Assembly (NCBI RefSeq): GCF_014635025.1
Contig: NZ_BMCE01000002.1
Span: 868,001 to 932,000 of the forward strand
DNA length: 64,000 bases
Source of the DNA: Fictibacillus barbaricus
GTDB taxonomy: Bacteria > Bacillota > Bacilli > Bacillales > Fictibacillaceae
Direction of reading: 5' to 3'
Part shown: one piece after another, positions 16,108 through 23,928 of the stretch
Position numbering within the stretch: position 1 is the stretch's first letter
Layout of the letters: each line of letters starts with the position of its first letter
Notes under the pieces: model-generated
Seen by the model: the letters and a program-made list of their open reading frames with translations, nothing else
Told to the model about the DNA's origin: nothing
Database searches by the model: none
Translations under genes and position numbers: made by a program

Positions 16108-17787
16108 CTATTCTAAACCTTCGATTGTCAATTCGGTGACCGGAAGAAACACTTCACCTGTATTTTGATAAGTGACCTTTACTTTATCAGCTTCTTTAAG
16201 ATAGATTGCAAGCGGATTACTTTCAGAAGATACGATAAAACTTTGACGATTATCGAGTAAGAAGGATACGATCGTATAATCTCCTGATTTTTCTTTGTAT
16301 ACCCGAAGAACTGTACCACTCACTTGTTTATCTTCTGCATCTGAACGTCCATCAACGGTGCCTCCACCTCGCTGCAAAGCTGTCTTGTATTGTTTTATTG
16401 CGGCATTGGGCGTATTTCCAAAGACTGAGATCTCAGGGTTTGCAGCTGAGACTATAAAATAGTTCTGCAAGAACCCGTTCGAATCGAGTACAGGTGTCAG
16501 CCAGCTTGCTTCTCCATAAAAATTATAGAGTACCGGCATCTCACCTTCCCATTTCTTTTCAATGAACTTTTTCTCGATGATCTCTAGTGCCCCTTCTGAA
16601 TCCATGTATGATTCTTCAAGGTTACCTGTATAATACGTTGCCTTTCCTGTTCGAGCATTCGTTAATGAATAACCAAGCATCGAATCAACGCCTTCTTTTG
16701 GACTTGTAAAATCGGTAAAGTAATACATCTCTCCATTTTCATCAAAGATCGGGCTTACATTTGCTTCCGTTCCTTCATCAGAAGGCAGTTTTATATCTTT
16801 CTTACCAAACTTGCTGTTCCAGAACCCGTGTACATAATTTCCGAAATAACTGTTTTGAAGGCTAACTGTTTCAGGTGATACAGCACCATCAATAAATTCA
16901 GGAATATCTTTTAAGCGGTAATCTTTCGTTTGACCATTCTCAGGGTTTGTTACAACAATCCCTTCAACTTTAAAACCGTTTCGTGCAGAGATAAACTCAC
17001 CGTAGGAACGAATATAAAACGGCTTCCCCTTATCATCTACTTCAAGCTGAGAGTCACCGTGAAAGATGTATTCCGGAAAATTAGAGCGCATATGACGTTC
17101 AATGTTTTTGTTGAAGTACGAAGAAGGTGTATAAGTCATTTCTGATTTTACAAACTTCGGATTCGCAGATGAATCTGTTGCACTCAACATGAAATAACCA
17201 GGTGTCACATCACCGTTCACCCACTTAAATAACCCGGAGAACTCAACCGGTGCAATGTAAACATATTTTCCATCTACCTTTTGGATCTGAAGGTTGCCTA
17301 ATTCATAAAAGCTCGTGTTCGGTACTTGACCAAACGATTTTCTCATTTTGTTTCGTGCAAATTTAGGCGGAACACTAGCTGGTGTTTCTTTTTCATCAAA
17401 AGACTCGATTTCCGTTTTTTCATTCATTTTTGATGTATGATACTTTTCTTCTGCATTAAACAATCCCGCTGATAAAAAATAAATTCCCACGATTAAACTT
17501 AGTATGAACAATACCGACTTGACGAGCCTCTCCCTGCCTGTTGCAAAAATTGCCCCAATTGCTGTCGCAACGATTGCTAGAATCCATATAGAAGAAAAAT
17601 TACGGTCTAGATTCGTCATATAGTAGAAGATAAATACAACTGGTATGGTGAAAACAATGATCCCAATCATAGCACCTGTTGAGTTGTTCTTCTTTTCTTT
17701 TTTGGATGATTTTCCACTGCTTGCAATCGGCAAGATTACAAGTGCAGCGGCAAGACCCACAATGATGGAAAATAACAAGATGTTCAT
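16108..17787 (-). CDS. Large membrane-anchored protein of unknown function
   Basis: 559 residues, not recognised. Four or five hydrophobic helices lie in residues 1-115. A large, probably extracytoplasmic region (120-500) is rich in aromatic beta-strands (YFMLSATDSSANPKFV, YGEFISARNGFKVEGIVV). A C-terminal domain at about 490-559 (VSGTVLRVYKEKSGDYTIVSFLLDNRQ) looks like an OB-type barrel. It is a single gene with a terminator shared with the convergent NlpC gene. The layout suggests a surface or envelope protein. Confidence 0.7.
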   Translation of the reverse strand: MNILLFSIIVGLAAALVILPIASSGKSSKKEKKNNSTGAMIGIIVFTIPVVFIFYYMTNLDRNFSSIWILAIVATAIGAIFATGRERLVKSVLFILSLIVGIYFLSAGLFNAEEKYHTSKMNEKTEIESFDEKETPASVPPKFARNKMRKSFGQVPNTSFYELGNLQIQKVDGKYVYIAPVEFSGLFKWVNGDVTPGYFMLSATDSSANPKFVKSEMTYTPSSYFNKNIERHMRSNFPEYIFHGDSQLEVDDKGKPFYIRSYGEFISARNGFKVEGIVVTNPENGQTKDYRLKDIPEFIDGAVSPETVSLQNSYFGNYVHGFWNSKFGKKDIKLPSDEGTEANVSPIFDENGEMYYFTDFTSPKEGVDSMLGYSLTNARTGKATYYTGNLEESYMDSEGALEIIEKKFIEKKWEGEMPVLYNFYGEASWLTPVLDSNGFLQNYFIVSAANPEISVFGNTPNAAIKQYKTALQRGGGTVDGRSDAEDKQVSGTVLRVYKEKSGDYTIVSFLLDNRQSFIVSSESNPLAIYLKEADKVKVTYQNTGEVFLPVTELTIEGLE

Positions 17788-17935
17788 AAACTATCCCCTT
17801 TTTAACATGTACTTTCCTGCCCTATTAAGCAATACGGATGAATATGTAAAAAGTTCCATACTCTAGTTAACTCTAAATGACACTTCGTTTCTATGAAAGA
17901 TTGTCTTGAAATTACCGAGGTTAAAATAAATAAAA

Positions 17936-17961
17936 AAGAGCTTAAAATAATTTAAGCTCTT
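17936..17961 (-). terminator. Second terminator downstream of the YitT gene
   Basis: A perfect 11-bp stem AAGAGCTTAAA/TTTAAGCTCTT with an ATAA loop, followed by TTTTTT on the reverse strand. It lies beyond the main yitT terminator. Confidence 0.65.
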
Positions 17962-17970
17962 CATCTTTGT

Positions 17971-18003
17971 AAAAAAATAACACGCCCCGGTTACGAGGCG
18001 TGT
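17971..18003 (-). terminator. Terminator after the YitT gene
   Basis: ACACGCC (17980-17986) pairs with GGCGTGT (17997-18003). The reverse strand then reads TATTTTTTT. Confidence 0.75.
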
Positions 18004-18048
18004 GTCTAAATAAAGAATGATGGCATGGAGATAAAATTCCACACTTTT

Positions 18049-18957
18049 TTAGTGAATCCCTTTCTTTTTGAACCTGCCGCCTTTTACTTCTGCAATATCG
18101 GCTATAGCCAGGAATGCACTTGAATCAAACTCTTCGACAATATCCTTTAGCTTTGCTTCTTCTAGTCGAGTAATAACACAAAATACAACGCCTTTTTCGT
18201 CACCGGTATATGCGCCTTCTCCTTTTAAGTACGTCACACCGCGTCCTAGTCTGTGAAGGATTGCTTCCCCTATATCTTTATGATTTTCACTGATTATCCA
18301 AGCTGATTTGGATTCTTCTAATCCTGTAATCGTCAAGTCAATCGTTTTAAAAGCGATAAAATAAGCAATCAAAGAATACATCGCTCTATCCCATGTGAAG
18401 ACGAAGCCAGCTGCTCCTAGAATGAAAATGTTAAAGAACATGATGATTTCACCAACAGAAAATGGCAGCTTGTTGTTTGAAAGAATCGCCAAAATCTCCG
18501 TACCATCGAGTGATCCACCGCTGCGGATCACCATACCGATCCCGACCCCAATAAAGATTCCACCGAATACTGTGGCTAAAAGCAGGTCATCCGTAAAAGG
18601 CGGTACAGGATGTAAAATTGTTGTTGCAATAGAAAGAATTATAATTCCATATAAAGTAGAAAAAGCAAATGTTTTACCAATCTGCTTATAACCAATAAAG
18701 ATAAATGGTAAGTTTAATGCGAATAGGAAGATTCCAAGACTTGCTCCAGTCAAGTGCGATAACATGATCGATATCCCAGCAATACCGCCATCAATAACAT
18801 TATTCGGTACTAGGAAAATCTCTAGTCCAACAGCCATTAAAATGGCACCGAATGTAATCAATATGGCTCTGGCAGCCAGTTTTCCTTTTGTTAATTTACG
18901 ATGCTGCTTAGTTAACTTTTCGACGATTTGTGTATTTGTTATTGTTTCTTCTGACAT
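18049..18957 (-). CDS. YitT-family membrane protein
   Basis: 302 residues. About six transmembrane helices are followed by the cytoplasmic DUF2179 domain (about 225-295, AILHRLGRGVTYLKGEGAYTGDEKGVVFCVI), the standard YitT layout. The helix motif VPNNVIDGGIAGISIML is typical. Bacillaceae carry many YitT paralogs and their transport role is unknown. An ATG with a GGGGG Shine-Dalgarno opens the gene. Confidence 0.85.
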   Translation of the reverse strand: MSEETITNTQIVEKLTKQHRKLTKGKLAARAILITFGAILMAVGLEIFLVPNNVIDGGIAGISIMLSHLTGASLGIFLFALNLPFIFIGYKQIGKTFAFSTLYGIIILSIATTILHPVPPFTDDLLLATVFGGIFIGVGIGMVIRSGGSLDGTEILAILSNNKLPFSVGEIIMFFNIFILGAAGFVFTWDRAMYSLIAYFIAFKTIDLTITGLEESKSAWIISENHKDIGEAILHRLGRGVTYLKGEGAYTGDEKGVVFCVITRLEEAKLKDIVEEFDSSAFLAIADIAEVKGGRFKKKGIH

Positions 18958-18979
18958 AAATTTACCCCCAATACGATTC

Positions 18980-19540
18980 CTATAGTCTTACATCAATCTG
19001 GGTCTTTATGATTTCATCCTTTGAGATCCCAAGATATTTTAGTGTTTCGGAAGGACTGGAATGATTAAAGTGTTTTTGTAAAAGAGATATAGCAACTCCA
19101 CGTTTGTATGCATGATACCCAAATGTTTTACGCATCGAGTTTGCTCCGATATTTCCTTTTATACCCACTTTCTCGGCAGCTTGGTGTACAACACGGTAAG
19201 CTTGCTGTCTAGTAATTGGCAGCTTTGTTTTTTTAGACATAAACAAATAATCGTCTCTCTTAAGATTTGCACATTGAATATATTGTGAAACGATTTTTTT
19301 TACTGTTTCATTAAGAAAAATTTCTTTGTTGGCTTCTGATGGGGACAAGGTGTAGAAATCCTTTATAACGCATTCCTCAGTCATTAAATCTTGTACTTTA
19401 ATCGAAAGCAATTCGGAGACTTTCAAACCCGTATTAATCCCAAGAACAAAAAGAACATAATCCCGCTCCGAGCTTTTCTTTAAATAACGTTTAATGGCGT
19501 TTATTTGCTTAATATCTCTTAGAGCTTCAACATATTCCAT
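18980..19540 (-). CDS. Tyrosine-recombinase-like protein with altered active site
   Basis: 186 residues covering only the catalytic domain of small Bacillus phage-integrase-family proteins. The fold is well kept, but two of the catalytic residues differ: the first Arg of TGLR-x-SEL is Lys40 (TGLKVSELL), and the His of HxxR is Asn134 (NSMRKTFGYH). Arg137, the second-position His160 in FNHSS and nucleophile Tyr169 in LKYLGIS remain. No N-terminal arm-binding domain, phage genes or att repeats were found. It starts at an ATG behind AAGGTGG. It may be a weak recombinase or a DNA-binding protein of another role. Confidence 0.8.
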   Translation of the reverse strand: MEYVEALRDIKQINAIKRYLKKSSERDYVLFVLGINTGLKVSELLSIKVQDLMTEECVIKDFYTLSPSEANKEIFLNETVKKIVSQYIQCANLKRDDYLFMSKKTKLPITRQQAYRVVHQAAEKVGIKGNIGANSMRKTFGYHAYKRGVAISLLQKHFNHSSPSETLKYLGISKDEIIKTQIDVRL

Positions 19541-19561
19541 CTGAATAATCCACCTTATACT

Positions 19562-19601
19562 ATGTTACATAATACCAGTATAGCATATGATTATGTAACA
19601 T
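19562..19601. promoter_or_regulatory. Palindrome upstream of the recombinase-like gene
   Basis: ATGTTACATAAT (19562-19573) and ATTATGTAACAT (19590-19601) are a perfect 12-bp inverted repeat with a 16-bp centre. It sits 22 bp upstream of the gene start and overlaps TATACT/TATTAT promoter-like hexamers on the reverse strand. I infer an operator, possibly autoregulatory; the centre is longer than the 6-8 bp usual for a tyrosine-recombinase core site. Confidence 0.6.
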
Positions 19602-19660
19602 TAAAAAGATATGCTTAAAGACATAACCTTATTAATATGTTCAGTTTTTCAAGATATAAA

Positions 19661-19684
19661 AAACCTCCCTGAAAAGGAGGTTTT
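19661..19684 (-). terminator. Terminator after the Nif3-like gene
   Basis: AAACCTCC (19661-19668) pairs with GGAGGTTT (19676-19683); a T-rich stretch follows on the reverse strand. Confidence 0.7.
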
Positions 19685-19686
19685 CT

Positions 19687-20448
19687 TTAAAACGATTCAA
19701 TATGATCTTCTTTTATAGGGAATATTTCAAAATCCGGATATGCCTCTTGGACCTTTTTAACGAAGTTCTCAACGCCGAAAATCTCCGTGTATGTATGACT
19801 TCCAACATAAAGATTAATACCAGCAAATTTGGCATATTGTACTGTATATAAGGTGCGTTCCCCCGTAATAAACGCATCACAATCCTGTTCTTTTGCATAC
19901 TTGATCAACGCTGAATTGTTACCAGCTCCCGTTAGGATAGCTATCTTTTTCACTTGACGTTGATGATTTTGCCACGCCATAACGGGTTCATCTAGAACAG
20001 TTTCAAGCCGCTCCTTTAGTTCAGAAAAAGAAAGAGCTGTATAGTAGATACCGATACCGGGGATTTCCCTTTCATCTTGAAAAGTTGATAAGCTTGTAAT
20101 CTCATCTATCCTTAGTCTTTCAAATAAAGCGGTACATGTTCCAAATTCTACAAAATCAAGTGGTAAATGCGTAAAATAATGCGAAATCTGATGTTTTTCT
20201 AACTCTGTAACACAAACTTCTCTCATACCATAAATAAAATCCCAAGCATCATGATGCGTGATCAAAAGATCAACACCATACTCGTTAGCCTTATATACCG
20301 TTTCCGGTGTAAGATTTGTAGCATATGCTATTTTTTTGATTTCTTTTTCTACCCGATACGTAAAACCGTATTCCCCATCATCTTTAAATTCCTTCAGCCA
20401 CTCACCAAATAACTGTGGCATGAGCCCTTCAAATTCACTTGTTTTCAT
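19687..20448 (-). CDS. Nif3-like dinuclear metal-centre protein
   Basis: 253 residues of the Nif3/DUF34 family, which forms toroidal hexamers with a two-metal site. Visible ligands are the HHD motif in LLITHHDAWDF and the C-terminal GSHTYTEIFGVE. It is shorter than the 370-residue Bacillus YqfO type because it lacks the inserted PII-like domain. The natural substrate is unknown. An ATG with an AGGAGAAG Shine-Dalgarno starts the gene. Confidence 0.8.
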   Translation of the reverse strand: MKTSEFEGLMPQLFGEWLKEFKDDGEYGFTYRVEKEIKKIAYATNLTPETVYKANEYGVDLLITHHDAWDFIYGMREVCVTELEKHQISHYFTHLPLDFVEFGTCTALFERLRIDEITSLSTFQDEREIPGIGIYYTALSFSELKERLETVLDEPVMAWQNHQRQVKKIAILTGAGNNSALIKYAKEQDCDAFITGERTLYTVQYAKFAGINLYVGSHTYTEIFGVENFVKKVQEAYPDFEIFPIKEDHIESF

Positions 20449-20509
20449 AACAACTTCTCCTGTTCACTCGTTTCCGCTATTATACATATTTTTTCCAGAA
20501 TGAACCATC

Positions 20510-20536
20510 AAAAAAGAGCAGGTAACTATCACCTGC
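20510..20536 (-). terminator. Terminator after the 80-residue gene
   Basis: GCAGGT (20518-20523) pairs with ACCTGC (20531-20536); CTCTTTTTT follows on the reverse strand. Confidence 0.65.
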
Positions 20537-20545
20537 CCCATCTTA

Positions 20546-20788
20546 CTATTCATACTTATCCTCATCCTGCAGGGAATTCTCAAGATGCTTCATTAAGTCA
20601 TAATAATCATCAGGCCTCTGAAACTGCTCAACAGACCAGTGTTGTTTGATCCATTCGGCTACTTCACTAGCACTGTTAAAGACTTCACCCGTTGTATCGC
20701 TGTCCCGGACCGTAAAGACCATATTGTCATAATCAACTGTGACGTCACATGGAAACTTGCCGTCTTTTTTATACAGCGAATATTCCAC
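20546..20788 (-). CDS. Hypothetical protein, 80 residues
   Basis: Not recognised. A small acidic protein starting MEYSLYKKDGKFPCDVTVDYDNMVFTV, apparently beta-strands followed by a helix (SASEVAEWIKQHW). It has a GGCGGGAGAGG Shine-Dalgarno and its own terminator. Confidence 0.55.
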   Translation of the reverse strand: MEYSLYKKDGKFPCDVTVDYDNMVFTVRDSDTTGEVFNSASEVAEWIKQHWSVEQFQRPDDYYDLMKHLENSLQDEDKYE

Positions 20789-20971
20789 CTCTCCCGCCTC
20801 CTTATTAATTACATTCTTACAGAAGTAATACCCACTCTAAAGCGTTTTTATGACACATAACAGGAGAACTTTCTAAAAGAGGTATAAAACGCTCGTACTA
20901 CGTTCATTCTGATAAGGATTGCTGTATTCATGGATTAATAACGAATTTTAATGAAAAGGAGAGAGAAACTA

Positions 20972-21121
20972 ATGAACAAAGAAAATAAAAGGGAAAAGAA
21001 AGTAACGCCATCATTAGAAAATGAAGTTCGCGGTGAATCAGTGGATAAACATCAGATCCAAGAAGATGCCAATATATACTTAGATGAAGGCGAGATCAGC
21101 CAACAGAATAATAACCTATAA
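20972..21121 (+). CDS. Small charged protein, 49 residues
   Basis: The ATG at 20972 lies behind AAGGAGAGAG. The frame codes for a hydrophilic 49-residue protein, MNKENKREKKVTPSLENEVRG... ending EISQQNNNL, rich in Glu, Lys and Asn and probably disordered. It ends 12 bp before the YndM-like gene, whose AGGAGG overlaps the gap, so the two form an operon. The family is not recognised. Confidence 0.6.
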   Translation: MNKENKREKKVTPSLENEVRGESVDKHQIQEDANIYLDEGEISQQNNNL

Positions 21122-21133
21122 GGAGGACTGAAT

Positions 21134-21487
21134 ATGCAAAGCTTAATGATTAAGATATTAGGAATTCCGTTAGCTCTAATCCTAGCTAATTTTTTGTTTG
21201 AAAGCGTCGACTTTCACCTTGTGCAGCCAATGATCTGGATTACGGTTATATTAGCACCGATTGGAGTATTGATGGAATACATCACGATTCCGCGGATCTC
21301 TTATAGCAAGCAGCTTACACTGGATGCGGCTACTACCTTTGTTCTCGTTTACCTGCTTGGTCTACTTTTACCTGGAGTGAGTATTTCGTTATGGGGCTCG
21401 TTCTTGATCACCCTTCTTATTACCGCCATGGAAGCCATGGTTCATAAACATTTAATCTCGGATCATATGGATCACTCATACCGCTAA
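21134..21487 (+). CDS. YndM-family membrane protein (DUF2512)
   Basis: 117 residues with four hydrophobic helices, starting MQSLMIKILGIPLALILANFLFE and containing YITIPRISYSKQLTLDAATTFVLVYLLG, as in the YndM/DUF2512 family. The function is unknown. It is the second gene of a two-gene operon that ends in a strong terminator. Confidence 0.75.
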   Translation: MQSLMIKILGIPLALILANFLFESVDFHLVQPMIWITVILAPIGVLMEYITIPRISYSKQLTLDAATTFVLVYLLGLLLPGVSISLWGSFLITLLITAMEAMVHKHLISDHMDHSYR

Positions 21488-21491
21488 CTAA

Positions 21492-21528
21492 AAAAAGTGA
21501 TTATTCTAAACCTTGATAATCACTTTTT
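21492..21528 (+). terminator. Terminator after the YndM operon
   Basis: AAAAAGTGATTAT (21492-21504) pairs with ATAATCACTTTTT (21516-21528), giving A and T runs on both sides; it may also serve the convergent methyltransferase gene. Confidence 0.8.
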
Positions 21529-21536
21529 GTTTGCTT

Positions 21537-22085
21537 TTATTTTTCACAAATATACACAAAAGCAGGTGGAAAATTTTTTGGAACAAATGAAACTTCCACC
21601 GTTCGAAAATGCTGGAGGAATGTCTTTTTCATTTGAGTTGAATATTGAAAAGCTACAAGAACCCCACCTGGCCTTAGTGCCAGGTACACCTCTTCAACAA
21701 TCTCTACGCGAATATTTCTATGAAAGTTAGCGAAAGGCAATCCTGAAAATATGGCATCTAGCGATCCTTCCCTATTTCCAATACTTTTTATAATTTCACG
21801 TGCATCTTCGTGAACGAATGTATTAGGGTACTGTACCTTTAATTTTTTTCGCATTTCTTGATCTTTTTCAAAAACATGCAGTTTTGTTTCTGGCTTCATG
21901 GAACGAATGATTTCAGACGTAATTACCCCTGTACCTGCTCCTAGTTCAGCTGCTTCATTAATATTTTCCCAACTCAGTTCAGCTGTCATTTTTTTTGCTA
22001 ATGCAACAGAACTCGGAAACAGGCTTCCGATCTGCATGGGTGACTGTATAAACTTTTGTATAAATAATGAGGTTCCGCCTTCCAT
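21537..22085 (-). CDS. Class I SAM methyltransferase, phospholipid N-methyltransferase-like
   Basis: 182 residues. The N-terminus FIQKFIQSPMQIGSLFPSSVALAKKMTAEL is the motif of PmtA/KsgA-like enzymes. The SAM-binding motif I is AAELGAGTGVITSEI, followed by an acidic second strand (LHVFEKD) and AIFSGLPFANF. It may methylate a phospholipid head group or another substrate. The ATG at 22085 is preferred because the Shine-Dalgarno TAGGTG is eight bases upstream; the TTG two codons earlier is too close. Confidence 0.75.
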   Translation of the reverse strand: MEGGTSLFIQKFIQSPMQIGSLFPSSVALAKKMTAELSWENINEAAELGAGTGVITSEIIRSMKPETKLHVFEKDQEMRKKLKVQYPNTFVHEDAREIIKSIGNREGSLDAIFSGLPFANFHRNIRVEIVEEVYLALRPGGVLVAFQYSTQMKKTFLQHFRTVEVSFVPKNFPPAFVYICEK

Positions 22086-22168
22086 CCTCAAACACCTACT
22101 TAATTCCGATTATTTCAATCAACTTTATCTATAATATTCCATTGTAAAAAATGTGGTGAGAGGTATAT

Positions 22169-22255
22169 ATGGAGTTGACCCGCCTATTTATTCAGTTAAG
22201 GATATTGAACAATAACTATATTTTTTCTCTTGCCTTTATTATTTTGGAATGGTAA
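22169..22255 (+). CDS. Possible 28-residue hydrophobic peptide
   Basis: A tiny frame MELTRLFIQLRILNNNYIFSLAFIILEW with GAGAGG five bases upstream of the ATG and a hairpin 48 bp after its stop. A second frame in the same stretch also stays open for 19 codons, so this may be chance or a remnant. Confidence 0.2.
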   Translation: MELTRLFIQLRILNNNYIFSLAFIILEW

Positions 22256-22302
22256 ACATTAAAATTTATGCTAAACGGCAATAAGCGTATATAGCGAAAA
22301 AA

Positions 22303-22328
22303 AAGACTTCCCTACTGAAGGGAGTCTT
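22303..22328. terminator. Hairpin in the gap before the FbpA-like gene
   Basis: AAGACTTCCCT (22303-22313) pairs with AGGGAGTCTT (22319-22328) with one bulge. An eight-base T run follows on the reverse strand and TCTTT on the forward strand. No clear gene ends here. Confidence 0.5.
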
Positions 22329-22413
22329 CTTTGATACTACTTTTATGAAAACCGTATATGATGAATAGGAATTTAAAGCAGGATATCTGATCCTAATTGA
22401 TTTATAGTCCAAA

Positions 22414-22442
22414 TAAAAAAACCGGCTGTATGAAGCCGGTTT
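22414..22442 (-). terminator. Terminator after the FbpA-like gene
   Basis: AAACCGGCT (22419-22427) pairs with AGCCGGTTT (22434-22442), followed by a T run on the reverse strand. Confidence 0.8.
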
Positions 22443-22464
22443 ATCGTTTTTGATCTACATAAAG

Positions 22465-22629
22465 TTAAGTGGCTTTTTCCTGTGCAGGCGGGGAAAGAAT
22501 ATCCTTAAATTGTTGTTCAAGATCCTGCAAGGAAAGCTCGTATAGATGTCGTCCATCTTTTGTTTTATATATGTTATGTAGCAACAAATCAGCTATTAAA
22601 TTTTCTCGTTTCTGATGGTCCGCTGACAT
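22465..22629 (-). CDS. FbpA-like small protein
   Basis: A 54-residue protein, MSADHQKRENLIADLLLH... with KTKDGRHLYELSLQDLEQQFKDIL. This matches the core of the Fur-regulated basic protein A family (helix, then K-x-G-x-x-LYELSLxxLE). In B. subtilis FbpA acts with the sRNA FsrA in iron sparing. The ATG has AGGAGGG eight bases upstream and a terminator follows. I could not find a convincing Fur box upstream, so iron control is not shown by the sequence. Confidence 0.6.
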   Translation of the reverse strand: MSADHQKRENLIADLLLHNIYKTKDGRHLYELSLQDLEQQFKDILSPPAQEKAT

Positions 22630-22830
22630 GCTCGATCCCTCCTGTAAATCTCTTCAACATATTTCTTACCCGTTAATGATGGAGAAATAACTTTTCAATT
22701 ATAGTTTATGTATAAATACTTTTAATGTGAAGTGATTTAAGACCTATTATCTTTCGTCAACATTACCCGCTTTTGGCTAAATTGTCAAATGTTTCAAGGA
22801 TAGTGATTGTCTTTAACAATGTAAAGCTTA

Positions 22831-22925
22831 TCACGTGAAAAATGGCATTTTTCACGGAAAAAATATCACTTATCACGGAAAAATAGATGTCAATCACGGA
22901 AAAGTCATACTTAATCACGGAAATC
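22831..22925. repeat. 21-bp-phased short repeats, locus 2
   Basis: Five units of the type ATCACGGAAAA have TCAC at 22831, 22852, 22873, 22894 and 22915, each exactly 21 bp from the next. The first reads TCACGTGAAA, the others TCACGGAAA. The bases between are not conserved. The array lies upstream of the FbpA-like gene and downstream of the MscS gene. Confidence 0.8.
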
Positions 22926-22971
22926 CTTATAACACACAAAAAAGATTAACAATGAAATTCAATCTATACTA

Positions 22972-22996
22972 AAAGCCGGGGCAGATCCCCGGCTTT
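22972..22996 (-). terminator. Terminator after the MscS gene
   Basis: AAAGCCGGGG (22972-22981) pairs perfectly with CCCCGGCTTT (22987-22996). Confidence 0.75.
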
Positions 22997-23006
22997 ATTA
23001 TTACTA

Positions 23007-23852
23007 TTATGCTCCCTTTTCCACCTGCACTTGGTGAGGATATGGAATTTCAATGCCATTAGCATCTAAAGCTTCTTTTAAAGTTTTTCGTAATTCACGC
23101 TCGACTGCCCATTGTTCCCCATTGATCGTTTTTGAAATAACCCGGATTACCACATCTGATGATCCTAGGGTATGAACACCCAGGACGTTTGGACCTTCCA
23201 TGATGCTTGGGTTTGCTTCTTTTACTTTGTCACAAGCTTCCTGCAGCACGACAATCGCTTTATCAATGCTCTCTTCATATGCGATACTTATGTCAACTAA
23301 TGCACGCATGTTTCCTCTCGAATGGTTTGCGATCGTACTGATCTCCCGGTTTGGCATGTACGAAAGTGTACCGTCGAACGCACGAATATGAGTCGTTCTT
23401 AAACCCACTTCCTCTACAATTCCGCTAATACCACCGATGGTTACATAATCCCCAACATCGATCTGCTTTTCCAGCAAAATAAAGAAGCCTGTTACTACAT
23501 CGCTGACTAGCCCTTGTGCGCCAAATCCTATGGCTAATCCAACTACACCGGCTCCGGCAATAAGTGTTCCGATCTCAAGACCAAACTGTTTAAACAAGAT
23601 GCCAGCAAAAACAAAGATCAAGACATATGAAAATAAGTTGGCAACCAGCTTTTGCAGCGTGATGATTCGACCATTTGACATTTTACGATGTGATGCTGCT
23701 TTATCAAACATACGATTGATCAAACGTCTTCCGACTGATCGAATGATGATGAACATGACAATGATCAAGAGGAATTTAGCTGCCCATAGTCCAGCCGACA
23801 GCAACAACTCAACCCAATTTATTTTTTCTAGCCATTTTTGCCATTTCTCCAA
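23007..23852 (-). CDS. Small-conductance mechanosensitive channel (MscS, YkuT-like)
   Basis: 281 residues with three N-terminal helices. The pore helix is GTLIAGAGVVGLAIGFGAQGLVSDVVTGFFILLEKQIDVGDYV, the family signature, followed by the cytoplasmic beta domain (TTHIRAFDGTLSYMPNREISTIANHSRG). It releases solutes on hypo-osmotic shock. TTG 23852 was chosen because GGGAG lies eight bases upstream; the TTG eight codons earlier has no ribosome-binding site. Confidence 0.87.
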   Translation of the reverse strand: MEKWQKWLEKINWVELLLSAGLWAAKFLLIIVMFIIIRSVGRRLINRMFDKAASHRKMSNGRIITLQKLVANLFSYVLIFVFAGILFKQFGLEIGTLIAGAGVVGLAIGFGAQGLVSDVVTGFFILLEKQIDVGDYVTIGGISGIVEEVGLRTTHIRAFDGTLSYMPNREISTIANHSRGNMRALVDISIAYEESIDKAIVVLQEACDKVKEANPSIMEGPNVLGVHTLGSSDVVIRVISKTINGEQWAVERELRKTLKEALDANGIEIPYPHQVQVEKGA

Positions 23853-23928
23853 AAAAACCACTCCCACTATGTACAATAGAATACTCCCTATTGTAACAAG
23901 GCATGGCGTGGCTTTTCAATCTAAAAAA

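Noticed and set aside
18980-19601. A prophage or integrative element around the recombinase-like gene
   Set aside because: No phage genes, tRNA or matching direct repeats were seen; neighbours are ordinary chromosomal genes.
22640-22760. Fur box upstream of the FbpA-like gene
   Set aside because: No stretch close to TGATAAT-N-ATTATCA was found; AT-rich similarity only.
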